From Terriglobus albidus (lineage in GTDB: Bacteria; Acidobacteriota; Terriglobia; Terriglobales; Acidobacteriaceae), in the NCBI RefSeq assembly GCF_008000815.1, contig NZ_CP042806.1, forward strand, positions 4,960,001 to 5,024,000: a stretch of 64,000 nucleotides of DNA, read 5' to 3'. The position numbers and the translations under genes are program-made. The notes below the pieces were generated by a model. The model did no database searches and had not been told where the DNA came from. It saw only the letters and a list, made by a program, of their open reading frames with translations. Below, one piece after another: positions 1 through 8,880 of the stretch. Within the stretch, counting starts at the first letter, position 1. Each line of letters opens with the position of its first letter.

Positions 1-689
1 GCCTTCACGAAGATCTCGTTCCAGAGCCGCGCCTCCAGATGCGACTCCATCTTCGGCAGGTAGAAGTACGGCCCGCTGCCGCGCGCAACCAGCTCCTTGG
101 CATTGTGGAAGAAGTACAGACCGAAGTCGAAGATGGAGCCTGACATCGGCTCACCGTCCACGACGATATGCCGTTCCTCCATATGCCATCCACGCGCGCG
201 GACGAACAGCACTGCTGTCTGCTCATTGAGCTTGTAGCTCTTGCCTGTCTTCGCATCCTCGAAGGTGATGGTACGGCGGATCGCGTCCCGCAGATTAGCC
301 TGGCCATCGAGCAGGTTGTTCCACAGCGGTGTGGACGAGTCCTCAAAATCGGCCATGAAGACCTTCGCGCCGGAGTTCAGCGCGTTGATGATCATCTTCC
401 GGTCAACCGGACCGGTGATCTCGACACGCCGGTCCTGGATATCGGCCGGGATCGGAGCGCAGCGCCAGTCTCCCACGCGAATATGCGCGGTCTCGTGCAG
501 AAAGTCGGGCTTCTCTCCCGCGTCCAGACGAGCCTGGCGCGCAACACGTGCCGCCAGCAGCTCCTTACGGCGCGGATTGAAGGCGCGGTGCAGCTCAACC
601 ACGAAGGCAAGTGCCTCAGGAGTGAGGATTTCGGCGTGAGCGGCAGAGACGGGGGCGTTGATCGTGACACCGGCGATGTTCAGACTCAT
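1..689 (-). CDS. aceB: Malate synthase A, N-terminal part (runs off the window)
   Basis: Malate synthase condenses glyoxylate and acetyl-CoA to malate in the cytosolic glyoxylate shunt. The frame is open from an ATG at 689 to the window edge and gives the first 229 residues of a protein that is usually about 530 long. The start MSLNIAGV is followed by the family landmarks [12 protein letters not shown] (88-98) and the strongly conserved [10 protein letters not shown] (109-118). No isocitrate lyase gene is visible here. The gene diverges from the DUF2264 gene, so the roughly 100 bp between them should hold both promoters. The identification is firm; only the C-terminal half is unseen. Confidence 0.93.
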   Translation of the reverse strand, partial: MSLNIAGVTINAPVSAAHAEILTPEALAFVVELHRAFNPRRKELLAARVARQARLDAGEKPDFLHETAHIRVGDWRCAPIPADIQDRRVEITGPVDRKMIINALNSGAKVFMADFEDSSTPLWNNLLDGQANLRDAIRRTITFEDAKTGKSYKLNEQTAVLFVRARGWHMEERHIVVDGEPMSGSIFDFGLYFFHNAKELVARGSGPYFYLPKMESHLEARLWNEIFVK

Positions 690-735
690 GACTTGGATAT
701 AGTACTGCCCCACGAAATATCATGCAGAGCGACGG

Positions 736-777
736 TATGTGGTCCAACTTCCCGTCACTCAGAAGTTGGGCCACATG
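736..777 (+). promoter_or_regulatory. 16-bp stem-loop or operator in the aceB/DUF2264 divergent region
   Basis: Two 16-base arms (736-751 and 762-777) can pair with two G-U wobbles around a 10-base loop. The structure ends 15 bases before the DUF2264 start codon, just upstream of the AGGGAG ribosome-binding site (781-786). It could be an RNA hairpin in the leader or, as DNA, a dyad operator for a regulator of either divergent gene. The sequence alone does not decide. Confidence 0.5.
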
Positions 778-791
778 CCCAGGGAGACTCG

Positions 792-2003
792 ATGGATCGG
801 CGTGAGTTTGTGACAGGTGCAGGACTGGCTCTGGCAGCCGGTATGGCGCGCGGAGAGAAGACAGGAGCAGCCCAACCCACCACCGGAGTCCGGCAGGAGT
901 GGATCGCGATGGTGGAAAAGACCGCCGGTCCCGTACTCACAGCCCTGAGCCAACGCCGCCTGAAACAGGTGATGCCGGTCGAATGCAAGCCGGGCCAGGA
1001 GGAGTCGCGCCGCCTTTGCACCTACCTTGAGGCGCTGGGACGCACGCTCTGCGGCATCAGCCCATGGCTCGAGAGCGGCACCTCCGGAAAGTATGCCGAG
1101 TTGGCGCGGGAAGCTATCGCTGCCGGCGCCAACTCCGCATCCCCCGACTACATGCCCTTCGGCTCCATCGCACAGACGCTGGTGGATGCCGCGTTCCTCG
1201 GCCTGGGCATTCTGCGCGCTCCAAAAGAGCTGAACCAGAAGCTCCCCGAGAAGACGAAGCAACTGCTGATCAAGGGATTGCAACAGACCCGCACCCAGAA
1301 AGCGGGCATGAGCAACTGGCTGCTCTTCGCAGCGACTGTTGAAGCCGCGATTGAGGCCTTGGGCGGCTCATGGGAGAAGGCACCGGTGGAGCTGGCGCTC
1401 GCAAAACACAAGGAGTGGTACCTCGGTGACGGCGTCTATGGCGACGGCCCCCACTTCCACGCCGACTACTACGACAGCTTCGTCATTCATCCCTTCATGC
1501 TGGCTGTCCTGGAAAGCCCTGTCGGCAAGGTCGGTGTCGGGCCAGAGCTCGTCGAGGTCGAGCCCAAGCGCGCCATCCGCTACGCCGCCATTCAGGAACG
1601 GATGATCGCCCGTGATGGCACCTGGCCGGTTGTGGGCCGGTCCATCGCGTATCGCTGCGGAGCCTTTCATCTTCTTGCCGACATGGCGCTGAGGCAGCAG
1701 CTCCCGGAGCATGTAGTTCCCGCCCAGGTGCGCGGCGCGCTCACGGCCGCCATGCAGGCCTCTCTGGGTGCTCGCGGCACTTACGACTCCAACGGCTGGC
1801 TCACGATCGGCCTGGCGGGGCATCAGCCATCACTGGGAGAGCCCTATATCTCCACCGGCAGCCTCTATCTATGCCTGGAGGCCTTTCTGCCGCTTGGCCT
1901 GCCCGCAGATGCGCCGTTCTGGAAGGACGCTCCCGCGGACTGGACGGCACGGAGAGTGTGGGCCGGGCAGGATCTGCCGAATGATCATGCGGTGGATATC
2001 TAA
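792..2003 (+). CDS. DUF2264 domain protein, Tat-exported
   Basis: A 403-aa protein that begins MDRREFVTGAGLALAAG, a twin-arginine signal (RR at 3-4), so it is expected in the periplasm. The rest matches the general pattern of DUF2264 proteins: alpha-helical, rich in Trp, Tyr and His, with a block WYLGDGVYGDGPHFHADYYD near residues 210-230. This family occurs beside polysaccharide-degradation genes in other bacteria, but no reaction has been established that I can cite. The start at 792 is chosen over far-upstream in-frame starts because AGGGAG lies 5 bases before it and the signal peptide starts there. Confidence 0.8.
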   Translation: MDRREFVTGAGLALAAGMARGEKTGAAQPTTGVRQEWIAMVEKTAGPVLTALSQRRLKQVMPVECKPGQEESRRLCTYLEALGRTLCGISPWLESGTSGKYAELAREAIAAGANSASPDYMPFGSIAQTLVDAAFLGLGILRAPKELNQKLPEKTKQLLIKGLQQTRTQKAGMSNWLLFAATVEAAIEALGGSWEKAPVELALAKHKEWYLGDGVYGDGPHFHADYYDSFVIHPFMLAVLESPVGKVGVGPELVEVEPKRAIRYAAIQERMIARDGTWPVVGRSIAYRCGAFHLLADMALRQQLPEHVVPAQVRGALTAAMQASLGARGTYDSNGWLTIGLAGHQPSLGEPYISTGSLYLCLEAFLPLGLPADAPFWKDAPADWTARRVWAGQDLPNDHAVDI

Positions 2004-2158
2004 AGGAGACGATTGCAGGACTGTCTCCGGACATCCTTTACAGATCGTCTCCATACATCCTTTACAGATCGAAACAGGAAGACAATGCCAAGAGCCTCAC
2101 GACTGTAAACCCCGCCGGTGCGGCGCATCCCGTTTCGCACCATAGGTGCGAACGTCTT

Positions 2159-2342
2159 GCTTAAGGGGACGGCTTCAGCCGTCCCGCATACAACGCCCAG
2201 AGGACAAACGGCTTTCAGCCGCTGAGGTTAGATTTGTCTATCATTTCGGCGCGCACTGGCAGGGCAAAACATAGCCCTCAGCGGCTGAAGCCGCTTTCTC
2301 ATCAGGGCCGGTACGGGACGGCTTTCAGCCGTCCCCTTAAGC
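2159..2342. repeat. Nested inverted repeats in a gene-free stretch
   Basis: The gene-free stretch 2004-2463 holds an outer inverted repeat (2159-2185 with 2315-2342; core GGACGGCTTCAGCCGTCC) and an inner one (2209-2227 with 2276-2294; core GCGGCTGAAGCCGC). Each arm is itself a small palindrome. Before it lies a short direct repeat around CATCCTTTACAGATCG (2032-2067). After it, 2419-2448 carries a CATCCTGAGC..AGCGAAGGA motif of the kind that recurs between genes in this bacterial group. I see no coding sequence here. A transcript would fold into a long hairpin between the convergent genes on either side and could stop transcription in both directions. Confidence 0.7.
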
Positions 2343-2463
2343 AGAGCATTCGCGCTTACAGCGCGAAATGGTTGTGCTACGCACAACGCTTGAGGTCAGC
2401 GTTGTACGAATCATCTTCTTGTCATCCTGAGCATAGCGAAGGACCTGCTTGCGCTTTTTGTCT

Positions 2464-3003
2464 CTACCTTGCAATCGGCTTCGACACAGCCTCTTCCGCC
2501 GCGGCGGGAAGCGGTTTATCCGCCTTGGAGAGCAGTAACGAAACCTGCCAGAGCTGAGTATCGTTCAATAGCTTCTGATAGGAGGGCATTCCCGTCAGCC
2601 TGATACCGTTCTTCACCCGCCAGTAGGTCATGCCCGGCTCGTCATCGCTGACGCCCACTACGCCGTTTTTGTGCTTCTGCCAAAGCTGCGGTGTCTGCGG
2701 ATACATCGATGCCCCAAATGCCGATGGATGCCCCTTCATACCGTGGCACGAGGCGCACTGCTCGCGATAGATATTTGCTCCGGCTACCAGGTTCTCATCG
2801 CTTGCAGGAATTGGCGGCTGCTTAGGCATCTCTGCTTCGATACGAGCATGAAGCGGCACACGGACGACCTGCTTTTCGAAGGGAAAGGCGTCATCGGCAA
2901 CCGCCACCGGAGGACGTCCGAAAACGAAGTATACGTAGGCGATTGCAGGCAGCACGAGAAGGCCGGCTGCGATTCCGAGAATGAAAACGATGGCGGAGCG
3001 CAT
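2464..3003 (-). CDS. Membrane-anchored cytochrome c (mono-haem)
   Basis: A 179-aa class I cytochrome c. An uncleaved N-terminal segment (about 6-28) anchors it to the membrane with the haem domain in the periplasm. The haem motif is CASCH (83-87), and the likely axial Met is M139 in GIRLTGMPSY. It resembles the cytochrome in the copper operon at 26335-26961: both have CASCH, a YP..P block, and KNG(I/V)RL(T/S)GMP. It lies 8 bp after the hydratase gene and may share its transcript. It probably carries single electrons; the partner is unknown. The C-terminus is Ala/Pro-rich. Confidence 0.88.
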   Translation of the reverse strand: MRSAIVFILGIAAGLLVLPAIAYVYFVFGRPPVAVADDAFPFEKQVVRVPLHARIEAEMPKQPPIPASDENLVAGANIYREQCASCHGMKGHPSAFGASMYPQTPQLWQKHKNGVVGVSDDEPGMTYWRVKNGIRLTGMPSYQKLLNDTQLWQVSLLLSKADKPLPAAAEEAVSKPIAR

Positions 3004-3011
3004 ATAGGAAG

Positions 3012-3800
3012 CTAGCTTGCGAAAGAAAGCTTAACTGATCCTGAACTCGTAAATCGAACCGCCGCCTCTGCTCCTGGCGTTGTGGGCGTATTTCCGGTCC
3101 ATGATCCGGTCGTGATCCACTGCCCGGCACGGATGCCGCCGGTGCGCTTCGCTCCTTCATTCACCACCCACGAGAGCAGACGCATCAGGTCCGTGCCGCC
3201 AGGGTTCGATCCCGTACGCTCGACGCGGATCACCCCATCCACTACCAGTTCGACCGATTCCTGCGCCCAGTCGACGCTCTGCCAGTTCTCGATCGCCGGC
3301 CCGTGTACAAAGGCGCCGTGGAACTGCATGTCCGCAGAGACGGCCAGCCGGGGGTGCTTCCCAGGCTCGGTATACGCCGACTCCAGCACCTCGATGATGA
3401 CGTGCGCGGACGAGATCGCCGCAGCAATCTCTTCGTTCGTGTAACGCTCCGCGCGCGCCGGAAGATCCTTGGCGAAGTGGAAGGCGATCTCGCCCTCGAG
3501 GATCCGCAGGCGATGCATCGGATTGATCAGGGTCGATCCGGACGCAGCCATCCAGATGAGCGGCATGGGAGCAAAGAACGGCTCGGCATCCGGGGAAGCC
3601 GCGCCTACCTTGTAGCCGCCTACATCACCGTAGGCCGCCATCATCTCGTCCTGCACAAAGTATGCCTCCTCCATGGAAGACGGGACAAGATGATCCGGCA
3701 GTGCATCGATCGTCTTGCCTGTGCGGCGGGCGTCCAGCAACAGGTCGGCCAGTGAACGAAGGTGCGACTCGCGCTCCGCGGTGAGGGTGTTCTGCGACAT
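3012..3800 (-). CDS. 2-keto-4-pentenoate hydratase / MhpD-like protein
   Basis: A 262-aa cytosolic protein of the fumarylacetoacetate-hydrolase-like fold, closest in pattern to 2-keto-4-pentenoate hydratase (MhpD) and 2-oxo-hepta-3-ene-1,7-dioate hydratase, which add water to 2-oxo-enoic acids from aromatic catabolism. Supporting blocks are GGYKVGAASPDAEPFFAPM (61-79), the metal-ligand-type ILEGEIAFHFAKDL (100-113), and the C-terminal GQWITTGSWTG..P. No other aromatic-degradation gene is nearby, so the true substrate may differ. AAGGAG lies 11 bases before the ATG, inside the last unit of a tandem repeat. Confidence 0.82.
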   Translation of the reverse strand: MSQNTLTAERESHLRSLADLLLDARRTGKTIDALPDHLVPSSMEEAYFVQDEMMAAYGDVGGYKVGAASPDAEPFFAPMPLIWMAASGSTLINPMHRLRILEGEIAFHFAKDLPARAERYTNEEIAAAISSAHVIIEVLESAYTEPGKHPRLAVSADMQFHGAFVHGPAIENWQSVDWAQESVELVVDGVIRVERTGSNPGGTDLMRLLSWVVNEGAKRTGGIRAGQWITTGSWTGNTPTTPGAEAAVRFTSSGSVKLSFAS

Positions 3801-3816
3801 AGCGTCTCTTTCTCCT

Positions 3817-3858
3817 TAACTACTGCTTCGCGCTCCTTAACTACTGCTTCGCGCTCCT
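3817..3858. repeat. 21-bp tandem repeat carrying Shine-Dalgarno-like motifs
   Basis: Two perfect 21-bp units (3817-3837, 3838-3858), plus partial units at both ends, fill the gap between the glycosylase stop and the hydratase start. Read on the minus strand each unit carries AGGAG and a TAG that duplicates the 3' end of the glycosylase gene. A slippage duplication of the gene end is the simplest origin. Confidence 0.85.
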
Positions 3859-3861
3859 GAA

Positions 3862-4755
3862 CTACTGTTTTTCGGGAGGCTTCAGCCCCAACTCCCGCAT
3901 CACCATCTGCAAATCCTTCCAGGCCTCACCCTTCATCCGGGGATCGCGCAACAGAAAGGCTGGATGGTAGGTCACAGCCACCTTGGCTCCGCGCGCCTGG
4001 TGCCAGGTACCGCGCAGACCGGCAAGCGCCTGCTTCCGGCCCAGCAGATATGTTGCCGCTGTAGAGCCGAGAGCCACAATCACCTTAGGCTGTACGACAT
4101 CGATCTGTTTGATCAGGAACTGCGAACAGGTGGTGGCTTCCACGTACTCCGGAGTACGGTTTGCCGGCGGACGGCACTTCACGATATTGGCGATGTAAAC
4201 CTGCTCACGCTTTATACCCATCGCCGTGATCATGTTGTTGAGCAACTGCCCGGCCTTGCCCACAAAGGGCAGCCCCTGTGCATCTTCATCAGCTCCGGGA
4301 CCTTCCCCGACAAACATGAGCGTGGCGTTCGGGTCACCGTCGGCAAAGACGATCTTGCGGCGTCCGCCATAGGCAAGTGGACAGCGGGTGCAGTCGCCGA
4401 TCTCATCCTGGATCAGCTTCATCGCAGCCGGGCGATCGGCGGCGGGAACCGTCGTCGTCGGCAAAGGAACAAGTTCATCAAAGGAATACAGCTTAGGAAT
4501 GGGAGGCTCTCTCAGCTCCGGCGGCAGCATCTGCGCCGGTTGTGGCTCGCGGTCATCGATCTCCGGCGCAGTCACAGCCGTCACCGGGACCGGTGTTGGT
4601 ACGGGAGCGGGAGGCATAAGCTGCTCGATAACCGCAGAGGCATGTTGCGTCTGCGGAGCCGGCTCGCTCCAACGATAGAACTCGTGTACGCCAAGGTCGC
4701 GGAAGTACGCGACATAGGCCCGCAGCCGCGCGGCGGCCTCAGGCGTGTAAGTCAT
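3862..4755 (-). CDS. Family 4 uracil-DNA glycosylase with 4Fe-4S cluster
   Basis: A 297-aa cytosolic repair enzyme that removes uracil from DNA. The catalytic domain occupies about residues 105-297. Four cysteines in family-4 spacing (C122, C125, C194, C210) should hold the 4Fe-4S cluster. The active-site block is GEGPGADEDAQGLPFVG (150-166) and the second motif HPAFLLRDP (264-272). The first 100 residues are an acidic, proline-rich extension not needed for catalysis, so the protein is longer than the usual 200-220. It follows rpoZ on the same strand across a dispersed palindromic repeat. Confidence 0.93.
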   Translation of the reverse strand: MTYTPEAAARLRAYVAYFRDLGVHEFYRWSEPAPQTQHASAVIEQLMPPAPVPTPVPVTAVTAPEIDDREPQPAQMLPPELREPPIPKLYSFDELVPLPTTTVPAADRPAAMKLIQDEIGDCTRCPLAYGGRRKIVFADGDPNATLMFVGEGPGADEDAQGLPFVGKAGQLLNNMITAMGIKREQVYIANIVKCRPPANRTPEYVEATTCSQFLIKQIDVVQPKVIVALGSTAATYLLGRKQALAGLRGTWHQARGAKVAVTYHPAFLLRDPRMKGEAWKDLQMVMRELGLKPPEKQ

Positions 4756-4764
4756 ACAACGATC

Positions 4765-4876
4765 TTAGAGCGTTTTCCCTGTTGCTGGGTATCCCGTCAG
4801 GGGCATGCAGCGGCGTTTTCATTGCGGAAAACGCCATGGATGCGGAAGCCCTAGACCTACAGAGAAAATGCTCTAA
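4765..4876. repeat. Palindromic intergenic repeat, copy A
   Basis: A 112-bp element. Ends TTAGAGCGTTTTCCCTG and CAGAGAAAATGCTCTAA are inverted repeats with two mismatches, and the centre is a 9-bp hairpin, GGCGTTTTC/GAAAACGCC (4812-4835). Further copies occur at 19371-19488, 47451-47563 (opposite orientation) and 48575-48679. The outer end overlaps rpoZ and supplies its TAG stop codon. No protein is encoded. Confidence 0.9.
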
Positions 4877-5076
4877 AGCACAGACTCGATGTCGGGCTTC
4901 AACTCGGTTTTGGGAACGACAAACTTTACCTGCCCGGAGAGAATCTCGTCCTGGGCAACACGGCATGCCTTCATCGATTTAGACGCGATCAGAGGGGCTG
5001 CACCCGACTGCAGTTGACGCGCACGGCGCGCCGCTCCCTTAACCAGGCTGTACTTATTGACGAGCTTTGGATCCAT
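4873..5076 (-). CDS. rpoZ: RNA polymerase omega subunit
   Basis: A 67-aa protein in the usual rpoZ position after gmk and yicC. Omega helps fold and assemble the beta-prime subunit. The core MDPKLVNKYSLVKGAARRAR followed by A(A)PLI..KS.K.C.VAQ.EI..G.V matches short acidobacterial or deltaproteobacterial omega proteins. The start at 5076 is preferred over an in-frame ATG at 5130 because GGAGG lies 7 bases before it and homology begins there. The stop codon falls inside the end of repeat copy A. Confidence 0.85.
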   Translation of the reverse strand: MDPKLVNKYSLVKGAARRARQLQSGAAPLIASKSMKACRVAQDEILSGQVKFVVPKTELKPDIESVL

Positions 5077-5187
5077 TGCTTGCCTCCGTATGCAAGCAAT
5101 GTACCCGCTCGCATCGGAGTCGCCAAGCATGAATTTACGCTGTGGATTTTCGAGGTCGAATTCGGGAATGAAAGTACGAGAGGCGAA

Positions 5188-5853
5188 CTAATCCCTGGCA
5201 AAGCTGTGGAGCGAATGGCTCAGCCGCTCCGACATCGCCGAGGTGCGGCACGACTGTGCCAGCTCACGCAGATAGCGTCCTTCTTCCCCACGCTCGGTCA
5301 TGACGACCGCCTTCAGCTCCGTCACCGCCTGGTCCAGCACGTCATTCACCACGGCGTATTTGTACTTCTCCAGAAACTGCAGTTCGTTCCGTGCCTCAGT
5401 CAGCCGCCGCTGAATCACCGTCTCGTCGCTCATGTTTTCGGCCAGCGACCGGTTACGCAGCCGCATCTCAAGCACCTGCGGGCTCGGCGGCAGGATGAAG
5501 ATGGAGATTGCGTCCGGCATCTTCTGCATCACCTGCATCGCTCCCTGCACGTCGATATCAAGCAGCAGGTCGTGGTTGTGCTGCCGTGCCTGATCCAGCG
5601 CCGAACGCGCCGTGCCGTAGTAGTTGCCGAAGACCTCGGCCCACTCCAGGAATTCATCACGGGCGATCATCGCCTCAAAGTTTTCACGCGTGGTGAAGTG
5701 ATACGCCTCGCCATCCACCTCAGAACCGCGCGGCGCGCGGGTGGTGTAGGAGACCGAAAATTCAAGCCCGGCCACAAGCGAGCGGACACCGGCCACAAGA
5801 GTCGACTTACCCGAGCCGGAAGGCGCGGAGATGATGAAGAGAATGCCTGCCAT
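5188..5853 (-). CDS. gmk: Guanylate kinase
   Basis: A 221-aa cytosolic kinase that phosphorylates GMP to GDP with ATP. The P-loop is APSGSGKST (10-18), followed by the GMP-binding block SVSYTTRAPRGSEVDGEAYHF and the FLEWAEVFGNYYGT segment. The length is normal for the family. It lies between yicC and rpoZ on the same strand, the order common in Gram-negative genomes, and works in purine nucleotide synthesis with the guaB product encoded elsewhere in the window. Confidence 0.97.
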   Translation of the reverse strand: MAGILFIISAPSGSGKSTLVAGVRSLVAGLEFSVSYTTRAPRGSEVDGEAYHFTTRENFEAMIARDEFLEWAEVFGNYYGTARSALDQARQHNHDLLLDIDVQGAMQVMQKMPDAISIFILPPSPQVLEMRLRNRSLAENMSDETVIQRRLTEARNELQFLEKYKYAVVNDVLDQAVTELKAVVMTERGEEGRYLRELAQSCRTSAMSERLSHSLHSFARD

Positions 5854-5930
5854 CAGAAGAAATGTTTCTTTTGGAAAGTGTACATAACACGGTGCCTTCT
5901 ATGTTTCGCAAGGAAACGAGCTGGTAGAAA

Positions 5931-5973
5931 AGCAGATTTCTCCGTTCCCTGCGGTCGCTCCGAAATGACAAAA
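5931..5973 (+). repeat. Dispersed 43-bp repeat, copy 1
   Basis: A segment with core CAGATTTCTCCG..CCC..GGTCGCT.CGAAATGACAAA, also found at 39161-39203 (minus strand) and 51529-51572. It lies between gmk and yicC and is followed by a low-complexity run of CTAGCAACTAG-like words (5991-6033). It is not coding. Confidence 0.8.
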
Positions 5974-6048
5974 AGGGAGTACCGGCTATCCCAACTAGCA
6001 ACTAGCAACCAGCAACCAGGAACTAGCAACTGGGCGGCACAGCCGCCC

Positions 6049-6954
6049 TTATTCCAGGTTCTGTACCTGTTCCCTTGCCTTTTCGATCACCGTCTTGAGC
6101 TCCAGGCCAAGCTCGGTGATCCTGAGGCCATTTGCCGTGTTGGCTCCGCTGGTCTTGGAGAGCAGCGTATTTGATTCCCGGTTCAGTTCCTGCAGCAGGA
6201 AGTCGAGTTTCTTCCCCAATTCTCCACCGGCGGCGAGCAGGCCACGGAAGTGGTCGACGTGGGTCTTCAGCCGGACGATCTCCTCTTCCACGTCACTGCG
6301 TTCGGCCATGATCGCGGCCTCGGAGAGCAGACGCTCTTCGCTGATACTGACGCCTTCGGTCAGCTCCGCAATCCGGGTCCGGATACGCTCGTAGTAGCTG
6401 GCGCGCACGTCGACCCGCAGCGTGTTCACTTCGTCTGCAACAGCCCCGATACGCACCATGCAGGTATCGAGCTCGGCCACGAGCGCCGCACCCTCCTGGG
6501 CCCGCATTGACCGCAGCGAGGCAATCAGCGGTTCCACCTCCTGCAGCACAGCCGCCTCAATCTGCTCCGGCCTCAGCTCAGAATCTTCGCCATCCGAGCT
6601 GAACACTCCGGGCATGCGCAGAATGCTGGAGAGGTCCGGTTCGCCGGACAGGCTATTCTCCTCCGCCGCCCGACGATACGCGTCGACATACGCGGCCACA
6701 GCGGTACGGTCATACTGCAGTGTGCGCTGCCGCTGGCGATCGAGCTGCAGTGTTACCTCGACATGGCCGCGGCGCAACTGCTCCTTGAGCAGCTTGCGAA
6801 GCTGCATCTCCAGCGCATCGCAACCGGCGGGAAGGCGCATATGCAGATCGAGGAAACGGTGGTTGACACTCTTCAGCGAGAGCGTAAATCCAACGCCCTC
6901 AGCCACACTGCCTTGAATACGGGCAAACCCCGTCATCGAATATGCAAGACTCAT
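6049..6954 (-). CDS. yicC: YicC family endoribonuclease
   Basis: A 301-aa protein of the YicC/YloC family. E. coli YicC was reported as an endoribonuclease that can act on small RNAs. The hallmark N-terminus SMTGFARIQG (6-15) is followed by LKSVNHRFLDLHMRLP (27-42), and the C-terminal block KLDFLLQELNRESNTLLSKT is the most conserved part of the family. Its start overlaps the end of the upstream ABC exporter gene by 4 bp (ATGA), so the two are translationally coupled. Confidence 0.93.
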   Translation of the reverse strand: MSLAYSMTGFARIQGSVAEGVGFTLSLKSVNHRFLDLHMRLPAGCDALEMQLRKLLKEQLRRGHVEVTLQLDRQRQRTLQYDRTAVAAYVDAYRRAAEENSLSGEPDLSSILRMPGVFSSDGEDSELRPEQIEAAVLQEVEPLIASLRSMRAQEGAALVAELDTCMVRIGAVADEVNTLRVDVRASYYERIRTRIAELTEGVSISEERLLSEAAIMAERSDVEEEIVRLKTHVDHFRGLLAAGGELGKKLDFLLQELNRESNTLLSKTSGANTANGLRITELGLELKTVIEKAREQVQNLE

Positions 6955-8798
6955 GCGGTCCCTTCCGCAACAGTTTCAACAGCCCGGTCATTGACGAACT
7001 GCAGGTCATACAGCCGCTTGTACGTGCCGGAGAGCTGTAGCAGCTCCTCGTGCGACCCAATCTCGGTAATCTGCCCTTGCTCGATCACTGCGATGCGGTC
7101 GGCGCGGCGAACCGTGCTCAACCGATGCGCAATCACAAATACTGTACGTCCCTGCATCAGGTTGGCCAGGGCGGCCTGCACCAGGGACTCGCTCTCCGTA
7201 TCCAGCGCCGAGGTCGCCTCGTCCAGAATCAGGATCGGCGCATTCTTGAGCAGAGCTCGCGCAATCGCCAGACGCTGGCGTTCCCCACCGGAGAGACGCG
7301 CGCCCTTTTCGCCGATCATGGTGTCGTAACCGTTCGGCAACCGCTCAATGAAATCGTGCGCCAGAGCCGCCTTCGCAGCCTCCTGTACCCGGGCTAACGG
7401 CACATCGGGCTGGCCATACGCGATGTTGTTGCGCACCGTGTCATTGAACAGAACGATTTCCTGCGTCACCTTGCCGATCAGCTTGCGCAACGATGCGATG
7501 GTGACGTCGCGCAGATCGTGACCATCGACTGAGATCGCCCCTTCGGTCACATCGAAGAAGCGCGGGATCAGATTCACCAGTGTCGACTTGCCGGCGCCGC
7601 TGGGGCCGACAAAGGCGATCACCTCGCCACGCCTCACATCCAGATTGATGTCCCGCAGCACCTGCTTCTGCTCATGATCAACCTCATACGCAAAGCCGAC
7701 GTGTTCAAACCGGATTTCGTTCTGGAAGCCCTGTAGGGGAAGTGCCTTCTTCTTCTCGATCACATCATCCTGAGCGTCCATGAATCGGAATATCTCATCA
7801 CTGGCGCCGAGTGCCTGCTGAAAGCTGTTGTAGAACAGGGCAAACTTGCGCACCGGGTCATACAACGTGAATACGGCCACCAGAAACGAGATGAATGATC
7901 CGGCCGTCATCTCATGCCTCAGAATGCGATCACGCCCAAATAACAACAGCAGCGCAATAGCGACCGACCCAATGGCGTCCATTAGCGGGGAGCTAATCGC
8001 CTGCACGCTCACGCTCTTCAGATTGGCGCTGAAGAGACGGCGCGCCGCCTTGCGGAAGCGGTTCATCTCCCATAGCTCCATGCCGAAGGCCTTCACGATG
8101 CGGTTGCCGGTGATGGTCTCGTGCAGGATGTTCTGAATCTCGGCCAGCTTGTCCTGGCCCTTCCGAGTAGTGCTCCGAACACTGCGACCAATGCGCCGCG
8201 CCGACGAGATCACCACCGGCACAAACAACAGGAGCACCCAGCTCAGCCTGCCACCCATCAGAACCACGACCACCGCCGTCCACAATAATGTGAAGAACTG
8301 CTGCAGCAGTTCACTCAACACCGACGACATCGCAACCTGAACTTTTTCGATGTCGTTGATCAGCGTCGAAAGCAGCGTACCCGTCGTGTGCCGCTGAAAG
8401 AACGCGACCGAGCGGCGAAGGACGGCGTTATAGAGGTCGTTGCGCAGATCGGTGATCATGCCGAAGCCGGCGTAGTTCACCAGATAGGTCCCGAAGTAAT
8501 CGCAGATGCTCTTCACGAGCGCCGAACACACCAGAGCATAGGCCACCACCGTCCAGGCATGGTGAAAGTGATTCGGTACAAACCATTGCAGATTGAGCGT
8601 CAGGTTCCAGAACGGAATGTGGAAGACCAGAACGTCCCGCGAGAGCGCATCCGGTCGCAACACATTGTCGAAGATCGGCTTGACCAGAAGAATGCGGAAG
8701 GCCGCCATTGCCCCGACGATCGCCATCAGCACGACCGAGGCCAGCGAGTAAAGCATGTATGGCCGCGCGTATAGCAGCAACCTCCAGATGCGCCTCAA
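6951..8798 (-). CDS. msbA: MsbA-like ABC exporter, fused permease and ATPase
   Basis: A 615-aa half-transporter. The N-terminal exporter domain (about 1-320) has six membrane helices. The ATPase domain has Walker A GPSGAGKST (398-406), signature LSGGERQR and Walker B ILILDEATSALD. The family flips lipid A core or other lipids from the inner to the outer leaflet. Its place between rapZ/hpf/rpoN/lptB and yicC, close to the Lpt genes, favours an envelope-lipid role, but other type-IV exporters look alike. The 82 bp upstream hold no obvious strong promoter, so read-through from rapZ is likely. Confidence 0.88.
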   Translation of the reverse strand: MRRIWRLLLYARPYMLYSLASVVLMAIVGAMAAFRILLVKPIFDNVLRPDALSRDVLVFHIPFWNLTLNLQWFVPNHFHHAWTVVAYALVCSALVKSICDYFGTYLVNYAGFGMITDLRNDLYNAVLRRSVAFFQRHTTGTLLSTLINDIEKVQVAMSSVLSELLQQFFTLLWTAVVVVLMGGRLSWVLLLFVPVVISSARRIGRSVRSTTRKGQDKLAEIQNILHETITGNRIVKAFGMELWEMNRFRKAARRLFSANLKSVSVQAISSPLMDAIGSVAIALLLLFGRDRILRHEMTAGSFISFLVAVFTLYDPVRKFALFYNSFQQALGASDEIFRFMDAQDDVIEKKKALPLQGFQNEIRFEHVGFAYEVDHEQKQVLRDINLDVRRGEVIAFVGPSGAGKSTLVNLIPRFFDVTEGAISVDGHDLRDVTIASLRKLIGKVTQEIVLFNDTVRNNIAYGQPDVPLARVQEAAKAALAHDFIERLPNGYDTMIGEKGARLSGGERQRLAIARALLKNAPILILDEATSALDTESESLVQAALANLMQGRTVFVIAHRLSTVRRADRIAVIEQGQITEIGSHEELLQLSGTYKRLYDLQFVNDRAVETVAEGTA

Positions 8799-8880
8799 AT
8801 GCGCACCCCCAGACCGAAGTTGGTGATGGGAGACATCGGTCTTATTCTAATCAGCCCCAAAAGGACTTGCTCTTGGCCGG

